This document shows, one piece after another, positions 24,878 through 34,216 of a stretch of 64,000 bases of DNA (position 1 is the first letter of the stretch; the number at the start of each line of letters is the position of its first letter). Below the pieces are notes generated by a model. The model saw only the letters and a list, made by a program, of their open reading frames with translations. It made no database searches and was not told where the DNA came from. This DNA is from Terriglobales bacterium (lineage in GTDB: Bacteria > Acidobacteriota > Terriglobia > Terriglobales > Acidobacteriaceae): NCBI GenBank assembly GCA_025462725.1, contig JAOAPE010000011.1, positions 310,001-374,000 on the forward strand, written 5' to 3'. The position numbers were made by a program, and so were the translations under genes.

Positions 24878-26665
24878 GTGAAGTCCGAACCCTGCCACAT
24901 GATGGTGTTCCGTGATGTCCGGCAGCAGTTGCCGGGCAAGCAGTTACACTCCGAGCTTTTAGCGGAACTTAACTCAATACAGATCAATCGTCAGAATGAA
25001 GACGCAGAAAACCTTCTTGTCAGCGCCCTGCTTAGATCCGGAGAACTGGAGTGTGCGCTCACCGATCTGGCTGCCGCTGATGACCACCATCATCACTCCG
25101 CAAAGCTCTTCGCTGATATCACCGATGTAATAGCGAGATCCCTGCTCAGTCCGGAACACGCCTTGCAGAAAATTCAGTATGCAACGTTGCTGTTGCAACA
25201 GGTGAAGTGCCCAGAGCGAGTCAGCATTTCTCCTCCGGAGGGATTCTGTTTTTACGCGCTCCATCCGTTCGACTACGTGCACTCCTTAGATCGACTCGCA
25301 CTAGATCCCTCTCAGCCAGTCATGGTGGTTGGCATCAGGAGCATGGGTACCACTCTGAGCGCGATGGTGCTCGCGGGACTGAGAGAGAAATTAGGAAACG
25401 ATTTCAAAGCCAATCGGATCACCGTTCGACCAACTGGACATCCCTACGATCGCCGCACCTCAATTGTGGATCATGAGCACGAGTTGATACTGGAATTCAA
25501 TCGGCTCTCGGCGAATTTCTTGATCGTGGACGAAGGGCCAGGACTGAGCGGCTCATCATTCCTGTCAGCAGGAGATGCGCTACACGCGTTGGGTGTTCCG
25601 AAAGGCCGCATTCAATTCATATGCAGTCGGCCTGCGGACCCGGATCAGCTCGTTGCAACTGATGCATCCTCTCGTTGGCGTAGCTATACTTCCCACGTTG
25701 TTTCGCCGACGCGGGACAAGCCGACGCTGGATTCGTTTCCCATCTGCGGCGGCACTTGGCGAAACCGGACGTTCACTCGACCTGAATATCTAGGAACGCA
25801 TTATGACGATCCTGCGCACTGGCCTGCAGTTTGGCCGCAACTTTCGCCTTCAAAATTTCTCTCGGAAGATGAAAGCATATTCTTCAAGTACGAAGGTCTT
25901 GGGCGCTATGGCTCGGCTGTTCGCGAACGAAGCCGCTTGATCGCGGAAGCAGGGTTCTCCGTGGAGCCAGCGATTGCGAGGAACGGTTTCACTTCATACC
26001 GGATGGCGGAAGGAACGCCCTTGTCTGCTTTGGATATCTCTTCCGAAGTACTGCAAAGCATGGCGAGCTACCTCGCATTCAGGCTGAAGACATTTGAAGT
26101 CAATGAGGTGAACTGCGAAGTCCTTGAAGAGATGACCCGATTCAATCACCAGAATATCTTCGGCCGTGAACTTGGTCCGGAGTTCAGAATGAAGGTAGAA
26201 CACCCAGTGATCGCTGATGCCAGGATGATGCCGTATGAATGGATGAAAGCTGAAAGCAACCGGCGATTGCTGAAACTCGATTGCTCAGCACACGGCGACA
26301 ATCATTTTTTGCCCGGCCCCGTGGACATCGCGTGGGATGTAGCAGGCGCCATCATCGAGTGGGAAATGGACACTGCCACTTCACATATGTTCGTGGATCT
26401 TTACGAGCGCGCATCCGGCGATCGCGTTCGCGCGCGTCTGCATGACTACTTGGTGGCCTACTCCGCGTTTCAAGCTGGATACAGCATGATGGCAGCCTCC
26501 GCGGTTGGCGATGACTTTGAAGAGCGCCAGCGGCTGCTGCGAGATCACGGTCGATATCGGGAAATCCTGCAGGGACTCACTGCAGCACAAAGCACGGAAG
26601 AGATACAAATCACGAGTAGAACTGGGCTATTGCGGATACCACAGTCGCCTGTTCTTCAGACGTAA
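24878..26665 (+). CDS. Phosphoribosyltransferase-like / kinase-like fusion protein
   Basis: 595 residues from a GTG at 24878; ATGs at 24899 and 24902 are alternatives. Residues 147-250 resemble a type I PRTase: VMVVGIRSMGTTLSAMVLAGL (PPi loop) and FLIVDEGPGLSGSSFLSAGDAL (PRPP loop, residues 217-227). Residues 335-495 recall aminoglycoside/choline kinase folds: FFKYEGLGRYG then LDCSAHGDNHFLPG and VDIAWDVAGAIIEWE (the HGD catalytic loop at 472-474). Residues 68-73 hold D-H-H-H-H-S. I know no characterised protein with this order. A role in making or charging a nucleoside-like molecule is a guess. Its 3' end overlaps the convergent DegT-type gene by 56 bp. Confidence 0.75.
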   Translation: MKSEPCHMMVFRDVRQQLPGKQLHSELLAELNSIQINRQNEDAENLLVSALLRSGELECALTDLAAADDHHHHSAKLFADITDVIARSLLSPEHALQKIQYATLLLQQVKCPERVSISPPEGFCFYALHPFDYVHSLDRLALDPSQPVMVVGIRSMGTTLSAMVLAGLREKLGNDFKANRITVRPTGHPYDRRTSIVDHEHELILEFNRLSANFLIVDEGPGLSGSSFLSAGDALHALGVPKGRIQFICSRPADPDQLVATDASSRWRSYTSHVVSPTRDKPTLDSFPICGGTWRNRTFTRPEYLGTHYDDPAHWPAVWPQLSPSKFLSEDESIFFKYEGLGRYGSAVRERSRLIAEAGFSVEPAIARNGFTSYRMAEGTPLSALDISSEVLQSMASYLAFRLKTFEVNEVNCEVLEEMTRFNHQNIFGRELGPEFRMKVEHPVIADARMMPYEWMKAESNRRLLKLDCSAHGDNHFLPGPVDIAWDVAGAIIEWEMDTATSHMFVDLYERASGDRVRARLHDYLVAYSAFQAGYSMMAASAVGDDFEERQRLLRDHGRYREILQGLTAAQSTEEIQITSRTGLLRIPQSPVLQT

Positions 26666-27812
26666 GCTCCGGGAACATGGGCAGCGCGAGCACTTCCTTT
26701 GCTGCGCGTTCACTCTCAGGCAGGTCGCCCTCGGCATATCCCAAAAATGCAAAGCACTGCTGCAAGTGCAACGGGACAGGGTAATAGACTTCTGTGCCGA
26801 TATTTTGCTTCGCCAAGAACTCGCGAAGCTCGTCGCGCTTCTGTACGCGGATAACATATTGATGGAAGATGTGGAATGCCTGCGGCATTCTGCCTAGTAA
26901 TCGGACTGGAGAATGTGCGGTATCAGATGACAGTAATCCGGCTGACTTCAACAGCAAGTCATATGCGTCTGCACGCTGTTTCCGCTTCTCGTTCCAATCC
27001 TCAATGTACTTCATCTTTACGCTGAGGATGGCAGCCTGTATCGAATCAAGCCGACTGTTCCAGCCGATCTCTTCGTGGTAGTAACGCTTCCGGCTGCCGT
27101 GATTGCGCAACAATCGAACGTGTTCAGCCATCCCGGAATCATTCGTGGTGACAAGCCCGCCATCGCCATAGCAACTTAGATTCTTAGTTGGATAAAAGCT
27201 GAATGCCGCAGTGGTGCCGATGTTTCCGGCGCGCTTGCCTCGCCATGCCGAGCCGAAGGCCTGCGCCGCATCTTCCACAAGGGTCAGCTTGTATTCCTGC
27301 CCAATGCGCCCCAACTCGTCCATGTCTGCGCATTGTCCATAAAGGTGCACAGGCAAGATAGCCTTCAGTTTCGACGATCGCGTCCGCTTGATCCTCGCTT
27401 CGATACATGCAGGATCGATATTCAGAGTGTTTGGATCTACGTCCACGAATATCGGCTTTGCGCCAATGCGAATGATGGTGCTGGCAGTCGCAAAAAAACT
27501 GAAAGGTGTGGTGAATACCTCATCGCTTGGCCCCACCCCCCCGGCCAAGAGAGAAAGCCAGATCGCGTCCGTGCCGGAAGCGCACCCAATGGCATGCTTG
27601 ACTCCCAAAAATTGCGCCGCTTCAGATTCGAAGTCGACCACAGCTTTACCCATGATGTATTGCTGCGAAGCACAGACCCTCTCGATGGCTTCCGTGACCT
27701 CGGTGCGGATAGCTGCATACTGACGCGAGAGGTCCAGCATCGGAACAGAGGTCGGTTTCCGCGCCGAGCGAGTTGCAGCGGCTTTTGGTGGGACAGCCAA
27801 GGTCTTTTTCAT
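26610..27812 (-). CDS. DegT/DnrJ/EryC1/StrS-family aminotransferase
   Basis: 400 residues. PLP enzyme that aminates keto-sugars of nucleotide sugars for surface glycans. Marks are VPMLDLSRQYAAIR at the start, GCASGTDAIWLSLLA, LVEDAAQAFGSAW and SFYPTKNLSCYGDGG with the PLP lysine. The N-terminal 25 residues are a charged extension. It overlaps the fusion gene at the 3' end and faces away from the VWFA gene. Confidence 0.92.
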   Translation of the reverse strand: MKKTLAVPPKAAATRSARKPTSVPMLDLSRQYAAIRTEVTEAIERVCASQQYIMGKAVVDFESEAAQFLGVKHAIGCASGTDAIWLSLLAGGVGPSDEVFTTPFSFFATASTIIRIGAKPIFVDVDPNTLNIDPACIEARIKRTRSSKLKAILPVHLYGQCADMDELGRIGQEYKLTLVEDAAQAFGSAWRGKRAGNIGTTAAFSFYPTKNLSCYGDGGLVTTNDSGMAEHVRLLRNHGSRKRYYHEEIGWNSRLDSIQAAILSVKMKYIEDWNEKRKQRADAYDLLLKSAGLLSSDTAHSPVRLLGRMPQAFHIFHQYVIRVQKRDELREFLAKQNIGTEVYYPVPLHLQQCFAFLGYAEGDLPESERAAKEVLALPMFPELTSEEQATVVSAIAQFYS

Positions 27813-27966
27813 TGGGTAACGACGTGAAATCTTATCATCCTGAGATGTGCAGAGCTAGGCTTTCGACGTCGTGATGGGATTCTGCTTTTGATGCTTTTCG
27901 CATCGCTGACTTTGTAGAAGCTGGTACCATGCGGTCGCAAGTTCTTACATTACTGGTGGAGGGTTG

Positions 27967-29706
27967 ATGCGCCGCTTGAAAATATTAATGGTAGCGATCG
28001 TGAGTTTTTCTTTTGCCCCATCGTTTGCCCAAGCTCAGCCTGCCCAACAATCCCAAGTAGACAACATAACTGTGGGAAAGGCCTCTGATATGCCGGCCTC
28101 TGTCGTTCTCAAGGCGACAACGCGGCTGGTAGTCGTTGATGTCTTGGCAACCGACGCAAAAGGCAATCCTATCGCCGATTTGAAACCTGAAGATTTTGTA
28201 TTGCTAGAAGATGGCAAAGAACAAAAAATACGATCACTGGCTTTCCAAAAGCCTGTTGCCCAGCCAAGGTCTGCAGAGCCAATACGACCTCCAAATGTTG
28301 TGACGAACAAGCCCGTATATCAGGGAAGTAATACTTTGAACGTCATATTACTTGACGCGCTCAATACCAATACCCTGAACCAGACAGTGGCCCGCCAGAA
28401 AATGTTGGAGTTTTTGGCAAAAATGCCAACGGACCAGCCCATTGCGGTTTACACAATGGGCAGCAAATTAAGAATGCTGCAGGATTTCACAACGGACCCT
28501 GCAATCCTTAAAAGGGCGATCAAGAACATCAGCTTGGACAGTAATGCTCTCAACCACAAGCAAGCTGCACTCTCTGAAGATCTTCCGGCAGGTTACTTCG
28601 ATTCCATAACTGATCCACAATTGAAAGAAGACATTCTGCGATTCGAGGCCGAAAAAATTTCCATGCAAACTGACCTTCGGGTAGGTTACTGCACCGATTC
28701 TCTTCAAGCGCTGGCACGACGACTATCCGGGTTCCCGGGAAGAAAAAACCTTATCTGGATCTCCGAAGGATTTCCGTTGGTGATCAGTCCGGATACACAA
28801 CTCGGATATAGCGCCTTTAGTGCGACGCGCAATTACTCTGAAGCGGTCGCCAAAACCGTCAATGCACTTCTTGATGCACAAGTCGCCATATATCCGGTGG
28901 ATGCTCGAAGCTTGAGCGCAGGCAGCCTTTCTGACGCAAACAGCAATGGTACCGACCAACTTGGTCGTCAAAACAGCAGTGGCATAAATCGCGTTTTGGC
29001 TTTGCGACAACAATCAGAAGCGCAGATGACGCCGCAACAGATCATGAATGACTTGGCGAGTAGGACAGGCGGGAAAGCATTTTACAACCGCAATGATCTG
29101 GACAGCGCCATTGAGTCAAGCATTGCAGATGGCTCAACTTACTCTCTGGTGGGCTACTATCCTGAAGACAAGAATTGGAATGGCAAATTCCGAAAAATAC
29201 AGGTAAAGCTTAATCGTCCTGGAGTAAAAGTTCGATACCGATCGGGATACTACGCCGTGGATCCAGACGTTTACCTGAAGGTGGATCCGAAGCAACGCGG
29301 GGCCGAATTTGTTCGTGCGCTAAATCCAGATTTGCCGGTTTCCACGGCGTTGAGATTCGACGCGGGACTGATTCCACCTTCGGCCGCTACGAACAATAAG
29401 CTAGCAATCAAGTACACGGTTGATGGGCGTTCACTCGCTTACGATTCTGACAAGGACGGCATCTCTCACGCAGAGGTTCAGTGCGCGCTTCGAGTCTATT
29501 CAGATAAAGGAAAATTCGTGAAGGCTGACGTGGACACCATGACGGCCTCAATCAAGCCCGAAGCTTTGGAAGGTCTGCGCCAGCAAGGCTTTCCTTGCGA
29601 GCAATCGATTGACTTGCCAAGAGGAAGTTATTGGATCCGCTTGGGAGTGCGCGACACGAGAAGCGGACTTTTCGGAACAGCCAATGCACGGGTGGAAATA
29701 CCTTAG
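27967..29706 (+). CDS. Secreted VWFA-related protein of acidobacterial type
   Basis: 579 residues from the ATG at 27967 after GGTGGAGGG. A Sec signal (ILMVAIVSFSFAPSFAQAQ) is followed by an acidobacterial VWFA-related domain (TIGR03436 family). Marks are VVDVLATDAKGNPIADLKPEDF, LNVILLDALNTNTLNQ (replaces the DxSxS metal site by DxxNT), RKNLIWISEGFPL and TYSLVGYYP. Such proteins occur in many copies in Acidobacteriota and sit next to Oar-like receptors. It is followed 273 bp later by one. Confidence 0.92.
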   Translation: MRRLKILMVAIVSFSFAPSFAQAQPAQQSQVDNITVGKASDMPASVVLKATTRLVVVDVLATDAKGNPIADLKPEDFVLLEDGKEQKIRSLAFQKPVAQPRSAEPIRPPNVVTNKPVYQGSNTLNVILLDALNTNTLNQTVARQKMLEFLAKMPTDQPIAVYTMGSKLRMLQDFTTDPAILKRAIKNISLDSNALNHKQAALSEDLPAGYFDSITDPQLKEDILRFEAEKISMQTDLRVGYCTDSLQALARRLSGFPGRKNLIWISEGFPLVISPDTQLGYSAFSATRNYSEAVAKTVNALLDAQVAIYPVDARSLSAGSLSDANSNGTDQLGRQNSSGINRVLALRQQSEAQMTPQQIMNDLASRTGGKAFYNRNDLDSAIESSIADGSTYSLVGYYPEDKNWNGKFRKIQVKLNRPGVKVRYRSGYYAVDPDVYLKVDPKQRGAEFVRALNPDLPVSTALRFDAGLIPPSAATNNKLAIKYTVDGRSLAYDSDKDGISHAEVQCALRVYSDKGKFVKADVDTMTASIKPEALEGLRQQGFPCEQSIDLPRGSYWIRLGVRDTRSGLFGTANARVEIP

Positions 29707-29979
29707 AGGGTAGTTCTCGTTTTGAGACGGTATTGGCCCGGTGCTCCCAGAACAACATTTTTTATATTGGATTCCATAGCGGAAAGGAATGAACTTCGGA
29801 ATCCCATAACATTGAATGTCCCGCCGCATTGTAAGTTGCTGAAAACAAGAAATCTCATTCCAACTCACTGATGCCGAATTTTGGACTGATAAATGCAGCT
29901 ACAAACGTTAATCGCTCCCAAAAGTTCTGCCCCTAAGTAACTCAATTGAAAATCAAAGTTAAGTTCGGAGGAGAGAAGA

Positions 29980-32900
29980 ATGCTAAGTAGCGCTAGGCCT
30001 GATTCCGGTAAATCGGTCACGGCAAAAAGCGGTTTCCGTCTTTTGGCACTGAGTCTTCTTTTGGTGCTGTCGTCAATATCTGTTTTCTCCCAAACGGCTG
30101 CAAGAATCGAAGGCCGCGTCCAAGATCCGTCCAGCGCTGTGGTCCCGAAAGCTAAGGTGACTGCGGTAAACATAAAAACTCAGGCAAAGTACGAGACCGT
30201 CACTTCAGACCAGGGTCTCTTCGTGTTCCCTGTTGTCACGCCGGGAACCTACACCGTCACGATTGAAGCCCCTGGGTTCCAAAAGCAAGTTGTCAACAAC
30301 ATGGAAGTGAACGTCGCTGCCGTGGTTAACCAAGTTTATGGACTTAAGGTCGGGCAGGCTACAGACACCGTTATGGTCGAAGCCAATGCTGTTGCCGTAC
30401 AGACGACCGATTCCCAACTCGGACGAAACATCACATTGCGAGATATTGATACCCAGCCAGTTCTGGGTCGCACGCCGATCACGCTCTCGGTTTTCCAGCC
30501 TGGTGTCCAGATAAATCCAGGCGACCTGACGTTTTCACACGTAAACGGGCTTCGGCAGGGAAGCAATAACTCCAAGTTAGATGGAATTGATGTGAACGAC
30601 TCCCTTGCCCCTCGACTTGGTTTGTCGCTGACCGCGAACAACACTGACTCCGTTGGAGAATTCCGCATTGTTACTGAAGGCGGTAAGGCCGAATATGGAC
30701 GCGCTGCAGGCGGGCAGGTTGATCTTATTACCCGCTCTGGCACGAACAAGTATCACGGAAATGCATTCGATTATCTGAGAAATACAAACCTCAACGCAAA
30801 CGACTACTTCAACAAGCAGTCGGGTGGTGGTATCGATAATCGGCCAAAGTTCATTCAGAATATCTATGGTGGATCATTCGGTGGACCGATCATCCACGAT
30901 AAAACGTTCATCTTCGGAAATTTCCAAGGACGCCGCACGGCAGCCGATCAAGTCAGAAACCGCACGGTCCTGACCCCTCAAGCAAAGGCGGGACAGTTCA
31001 GGTTCTTGAATTCTGCTGGTGCAATTACCACCTACGACATAGTGGCGAACGATCCACGAGGCAAGGGAATTGACCCGGCGATGGCTTCAATCTTCGGGTT
31101 GCTTCCAGCCCCCAACAACACCGACGTCGGCGATGGACTGAATACTGCCGGTTTCCGTTTCAACAATCCTGCCGGATCGTACGAGGATCAATTCACAATT
31201 CGCGGTGACCACAATATCAACAAGAACAACAAGGCTTTTCTGCGGTGGAGTTGGCAGCGCAATTCATCAATCGATGCGTTGAACAGTGCAGATGCAGTGT
31301 TCCCAGGTCAGCCGCAAGGAACACAGGGTGGAAAGCGTTGGGGATATTCGATCGGAGATGACTGGACGCTCGGGTCAACTTGGGTCAATGAATTCCGCTT
31401 CGGACACCAGAGTGCGCAGGTTATATTTGCACGCCCTGCGCGGCTTCAGGGGCCGACGATCATCAGCGCCAGTTTTACGGACCCAATCAGCTCGACCTTT
31501 GCACAAGGCCGTAACTCGCCCGTTAACGACATCACGGATAACGTGACCAAGGTTTATAAGTCACACACCTTCAAGTTCGGGGTGAATTTCCGTGCAACCT
31601 TGCAGACTGGTTTCAATGACAATGCAATCTATCCAAACGTGTCTCTCTCTACGTCTGCAGGGAACTCTGTTGCAATTCCGGCAGCATTAACCCTTGCAGA
31701 GGCAGGTCTCACGGCGACACAGAAGAGCACTGCCAACACCCGGTTCAGCAATCTTTACAATGATGTGCTTGGCAGAATCAGCTCGGTGAACTTAGGATTC
31801 TTGAGTAAGGATCTCACTACGTTTCAGCCATTCGGCACTACCCGGCAGCGCGACTTTACAGTCAAGGAAAGCGGCTATTACTTCCAGGATGATTGGAAAG
31901 TACGCCGCAACTTGAGTCTAAATCTCGGGATCCGCTGGGAATACTACGGAATGCCTTCTGAGAAGAATGGCGTTCAGGGTGGTTTCGCCAATGCCGGTCA
32001 GTTCGATGGCACCACCACTCTGCTGACCAGCACTGTGACCCAGACCAACTCGTGGTACCAGAAAGACTGGAACAACTTTGCTCCTCGGTTCGGCTTTGCT
32101 TGGGACATCTTTGGAGACGGCAAAACAGCGCTCCGCGGTAACTACGGCGTCTTTTTCGATAGGACACTCGGGGCTGTGGTTAACGGTGTAGATGGGCAGA
32201 CGCCTGGATTCGCCGGTAGTGGAACGATAAATCCGCAGCAAATAGCTCCTCCTGCAGGCGTTCCGAACGGTGACGTTCGCTTAGCTGACGGGATTCCCAT
32301 TCCTCCCGTGCCAGCTGCTCCGATCACAACCCTACCCGTATCAAATCGGCCGACCAGTATCACTTTAGTGAATCCGAATCTGCGGAACGGGTATGTACAG
32401 TCGTGGTCCGTGAACTTGCAACGCGAAGTTGCTCCCAACACCGTTGTCGAACTCGGATATGTAGGTAACAGAGGCACCAAGCTGTTCGTGAACCAAGATT
32501 TCAACCAATTGAAGATTTTCAATGGATTCCTTGGAGCTTTCCAGGAACTGCAGGCCTTTAACGCCAACAATGCCAATCTGCCTTCCGCGAACAACCTGCT
32601 CGTGAAGATGTTCACCAATGTTCCGGTGGCCGTTTGCGCTGGCGGTTCTGCTACCGTGCTGCAGTCGGCAACGTGCGCGGTCAGCAAGGTCAACGCGACT
32701 AACCTGGTTAACGGGAACGTGGGAACCGCTGCAGACACCATCGACAGAGGCTTCAATGCCCAGTACGCGAATGCGGGTCTACCTCAGACGTTCTTGAGAA
32801 ATTACCCGCAATACGCGCAGGTTATTGTCGGCGGCAATGGAGGTCGCTCTTACTATGACGCTTTGCAAATCAGCGTAAGGCGTTCCACGGGTGCAGTACG

Positions 32901-33615
32901 TCTTTCCGCGAACTACACCTACAGCCACAACATCGATAACATCACCGCCGAAGGCAATGGATTTACTTCGACAATTGACAACTACAATTTGGGTCGCAAC
33001 CGTGCCGATGGAGATTTTGATCACCGGCACAGCATCAATGCCTCATTGAGCTACTCTTTGCCTTTCGGCAAAGGGCAGCGCTTTGGTGGCAATATGCCAC
33101 GCTGGGCCGATAGCATTGTGGGCGGATGGGAATTTGGCTCTTTGATCGTCTTACAAGACGGTACTAAGTTCTCTGTCTCCTCGCAACGCACAACCACTCA
33201 CGTGACCACTACAGCTGCGGGAACGCAAACGAATACCTTTGCTGACTATTCCGGTGATCACACTGCTCCGGTGGTTGCCTATCAACCGGATGGATCGGTA
33301 ACATTCTTTACGCCTGCTGACGTTGCAAACTTCAGCTTCCCTGTTGCCGGTTCTATTGGTAACAGCAATCGGAATGGTTTCCGTGGACCGCATTTCACTA
33401 ACGTGGATTCATCATTAGTAAAGCGGATCAAGGTTGTCGAAGGACAATCAGTTACTTTCCGTGCCGAGGCTTATAACCTCTTCAATCACCCGAACTTCGG
33501 TGGTTTGAACACCAATCTGAATAACCTCGCAACTTTCGGGAAATTCAGCAGCACCACTGGTGGACAAGGAACTGCTGCACGCGTGATGCAACTGACCCTG
33601 CGCTACGACTTCTAA
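29980..33615 (+). CDS. Oar-like TonB-dependent outer-membrane receptor
   Basis: 1211 residues, strong GGAGGAGA site before the ATG. Signal peptide to about residue 38; then a carboxypeptidase-regulatory-like domain (IEGRVQDPSSAVVPKAKVTAV ... TYTVTIEAPGFQ, residues 43-125), a plug domain (residues 130-250; TDSQLGRNITLRDIDTQPVL, KLDGIDVN) and a long beta-barrel ending in TLRYDF with the terminal Phe typical of Bam substrates. It probably takes up peptides or glycans or acts as an adhesion protein. A terminator follows directly. Confidence 0.93.
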   Translation: MLSSARPDSGKSVTAKSGFRLLALSLLLVLSSISVFSQTAARIEGRVQDPSSAVVPKAKVTAVNIKTQAKYETVTSDQGLFVFPVVTPGTYTVTIEAPGFQKQVVNNMEVNVAAVVNQVYGLKVGQATDTVMVEANAVAVQTTDSQLGRNITLRDIDTQPVLGRTPITLSVFQPGVQINPGDLTFSHVNGLRQGSNNSKLDGIDVNDSLAPRLGLSLTANNTDSVGEFRIVTEGGKAEYGRAAGGQVDLITRSGTNKYHGNAFDYLRNTNLNANDYFNKQSGGGIDNRPKFIQNIYGGSFGGPIIHDKTFIFGNFQGRRTAADQVRNRTVLTPQAKAGQFRFLNSAGAITTYDIVANDPRGKGIDPAMASIFGLLPAPNNTDVGDGLNTAGFRFNNPAGSYEDQFTIRGDHNINKNNKAFLRWSWQRNSSIDALNSADAVFPGQPQGTQGGKRWGYSIGDDWTLGSTWVNEFRFGHQSAQVIFARPARLQGPTIISASFTDPISSTFAQGRNSPVNDITDNVTKVYKSHTFKFGVNFRATLQTGFNDNAIYPNVSLSTSAGNSVAIPAALTLAEAGLTATQKSTANTRFSNLYNDVLGRISSVNLGFLSKDLTTFQPFGTTRQRDFTVKESGYYFQDDWKVRRNLSLNLGIRWEYYGMPSEKNGVQGGFANAGQFDGTTTLLTSTVTQTNSWYQKDWNNFAPRFGFAWDIFGDGKTALRGNYGVFFDRTLGAVVNGVDGQTPGFAGSGTINPQQIAPPAGVPNGDVRLADGIPIPPVPAAPITTLPVSNRPTSITLVNPNLRNGYVQSWSVNLQREVAPNTVVELGYVGNRGTKLFVNQDFNQLKIFNGFLGAFQELQAFNANNANLPSANNLLVKMFTNVPVAVCAGGSATVLQSATCAVSKVNATNLVNGNVGTAADTIDRGFNAQYANAGLPQTFLRNYPQYAQVIVGGNGGRSYYDALQISVRRSTGAVRLSANYTYSHNIDNITAEGNGFTSTIDNYNLGRNRADGDFDHRHSINASLSYSLPFGKGQRFGGNMPRWADSIVGGWEFGSLIVLQDGTKFSVSSQRTTTHVTTTAAGTQTNTFADYSGDHTAPVVAYQPDGSVTFFTPADVANFSFPVAGSIGNSNRNGFRGPHFTNVDSSLVKRIKVVEGQSVTFRAEAYNLFNHPNFGGLNTNLNNLATFGKFSSTTGGQGTAARVMQLTLRYDF

Positions 33616-33637
33616 TCAAGTTGCAGCTAAAACTTGA

Positions 33638-33664
33638 GGCCAGCCGAAAGGCTGGCCTTTTTTT
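33638..33664 (+). terminator. Intrinsic terminator of the receptor gene
   Basis: Perfect 8-bp arms GGCCAGCC/GGCTGGCC around a GAAA tetraloop, followed by seven T. It stands 22 bp after the stop. Confidence 0.95.
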
Positions 33665-33694
33665 CGTCCATCGTGTGTCCCTTCCTCCACCGTG

Positions 33695-33723
33695 TTGAAA
33701 AAGCCGTCTGCAAGACGTATGGT
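33695..33723 (+). promoter_or_regulatory. Sigma70-like promoter for hfq
   Basis: TTGAAA at 33695-33700, 17-bp spacer, TATGGT at 33718-33723, about 75 bp before the hfq start. Confidence 0.55.
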
Positions 33724-33796
33724 TAAGTGACCATTCGGCATCTAACGATGCGGTAAGACACTGGGCGGCTATGCTGCCTGAACGGAGATCGGCAAA

Positions 33797-34114
33797 ATGG
33801 ACACAAAGCCGGCGCAGAACATCCAGGATTCTTTTTTGAACACAGCGCGCAAGGACAAGGCGCCTATTACCATCTACCTTCTCAGCGGCGTTAAGCTAAC
33901 AGGGCGGATCCGCTCCTTTGATAAGTACTCCGTCGTGCTCGAAAGCAATAATCAGGAACAACTGATCTTTAAGCACGCCATTTCCACCGTGGTTCTCGGC
34001 AAAGGCGTGCATCACATGCCCACTACTGGCGGGAACGAACGCCCTGGCGCTGCCGCGCATCCGAATAACGTGGCCGGGACTGTGGCTGCTAGCGGCACCG
34101 GCACGGAGTCTTAA
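33797..34114 (+). CDS. hfq: RNA-binding protein Hfq
   Basis: 105 residues. Hexameric Sm-like RNA chaperone that pairs small RNAs with mRNAs. N-terminal helix ([13 protein letters not shown]), Sm1 strand set ([17 protein letters not shown]) and Sm2 ([11 protein letters not shown]) are clear; the C-terminal tail is Gly/Ala/His-rich and disordered. Its TAA is in the same frame as hflX and the frame between them is open, with no usual start codon until 34217. Confidence 0.94.
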   Translation: MDTKPAQNIQDSFLNTARKDKAPITIYLLSGVKLTGRIRSFDKYSVVLESNNQEQLIFKHAISTVVLGKGVHHMPTTGGNERPGAAAHPNNVAGTVAASGTGTES

Positions 34115-34216
34115 GCCATTCCCGGACCGAGCTCTTCACGAAAACCAGCTTCGCTTCGCCAGTCTGCCGATAGTGGACATTCCACCGGACGCGACGGCCC
34201 GGAGCGCGCTTTTCTC

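Noticed and set aside
19063-29936. Shared 12-mer TTCTGCCCCTAA at 19063 and 29925
   Set aside because: In 64 kb many identical 12-mers are expected by chance.
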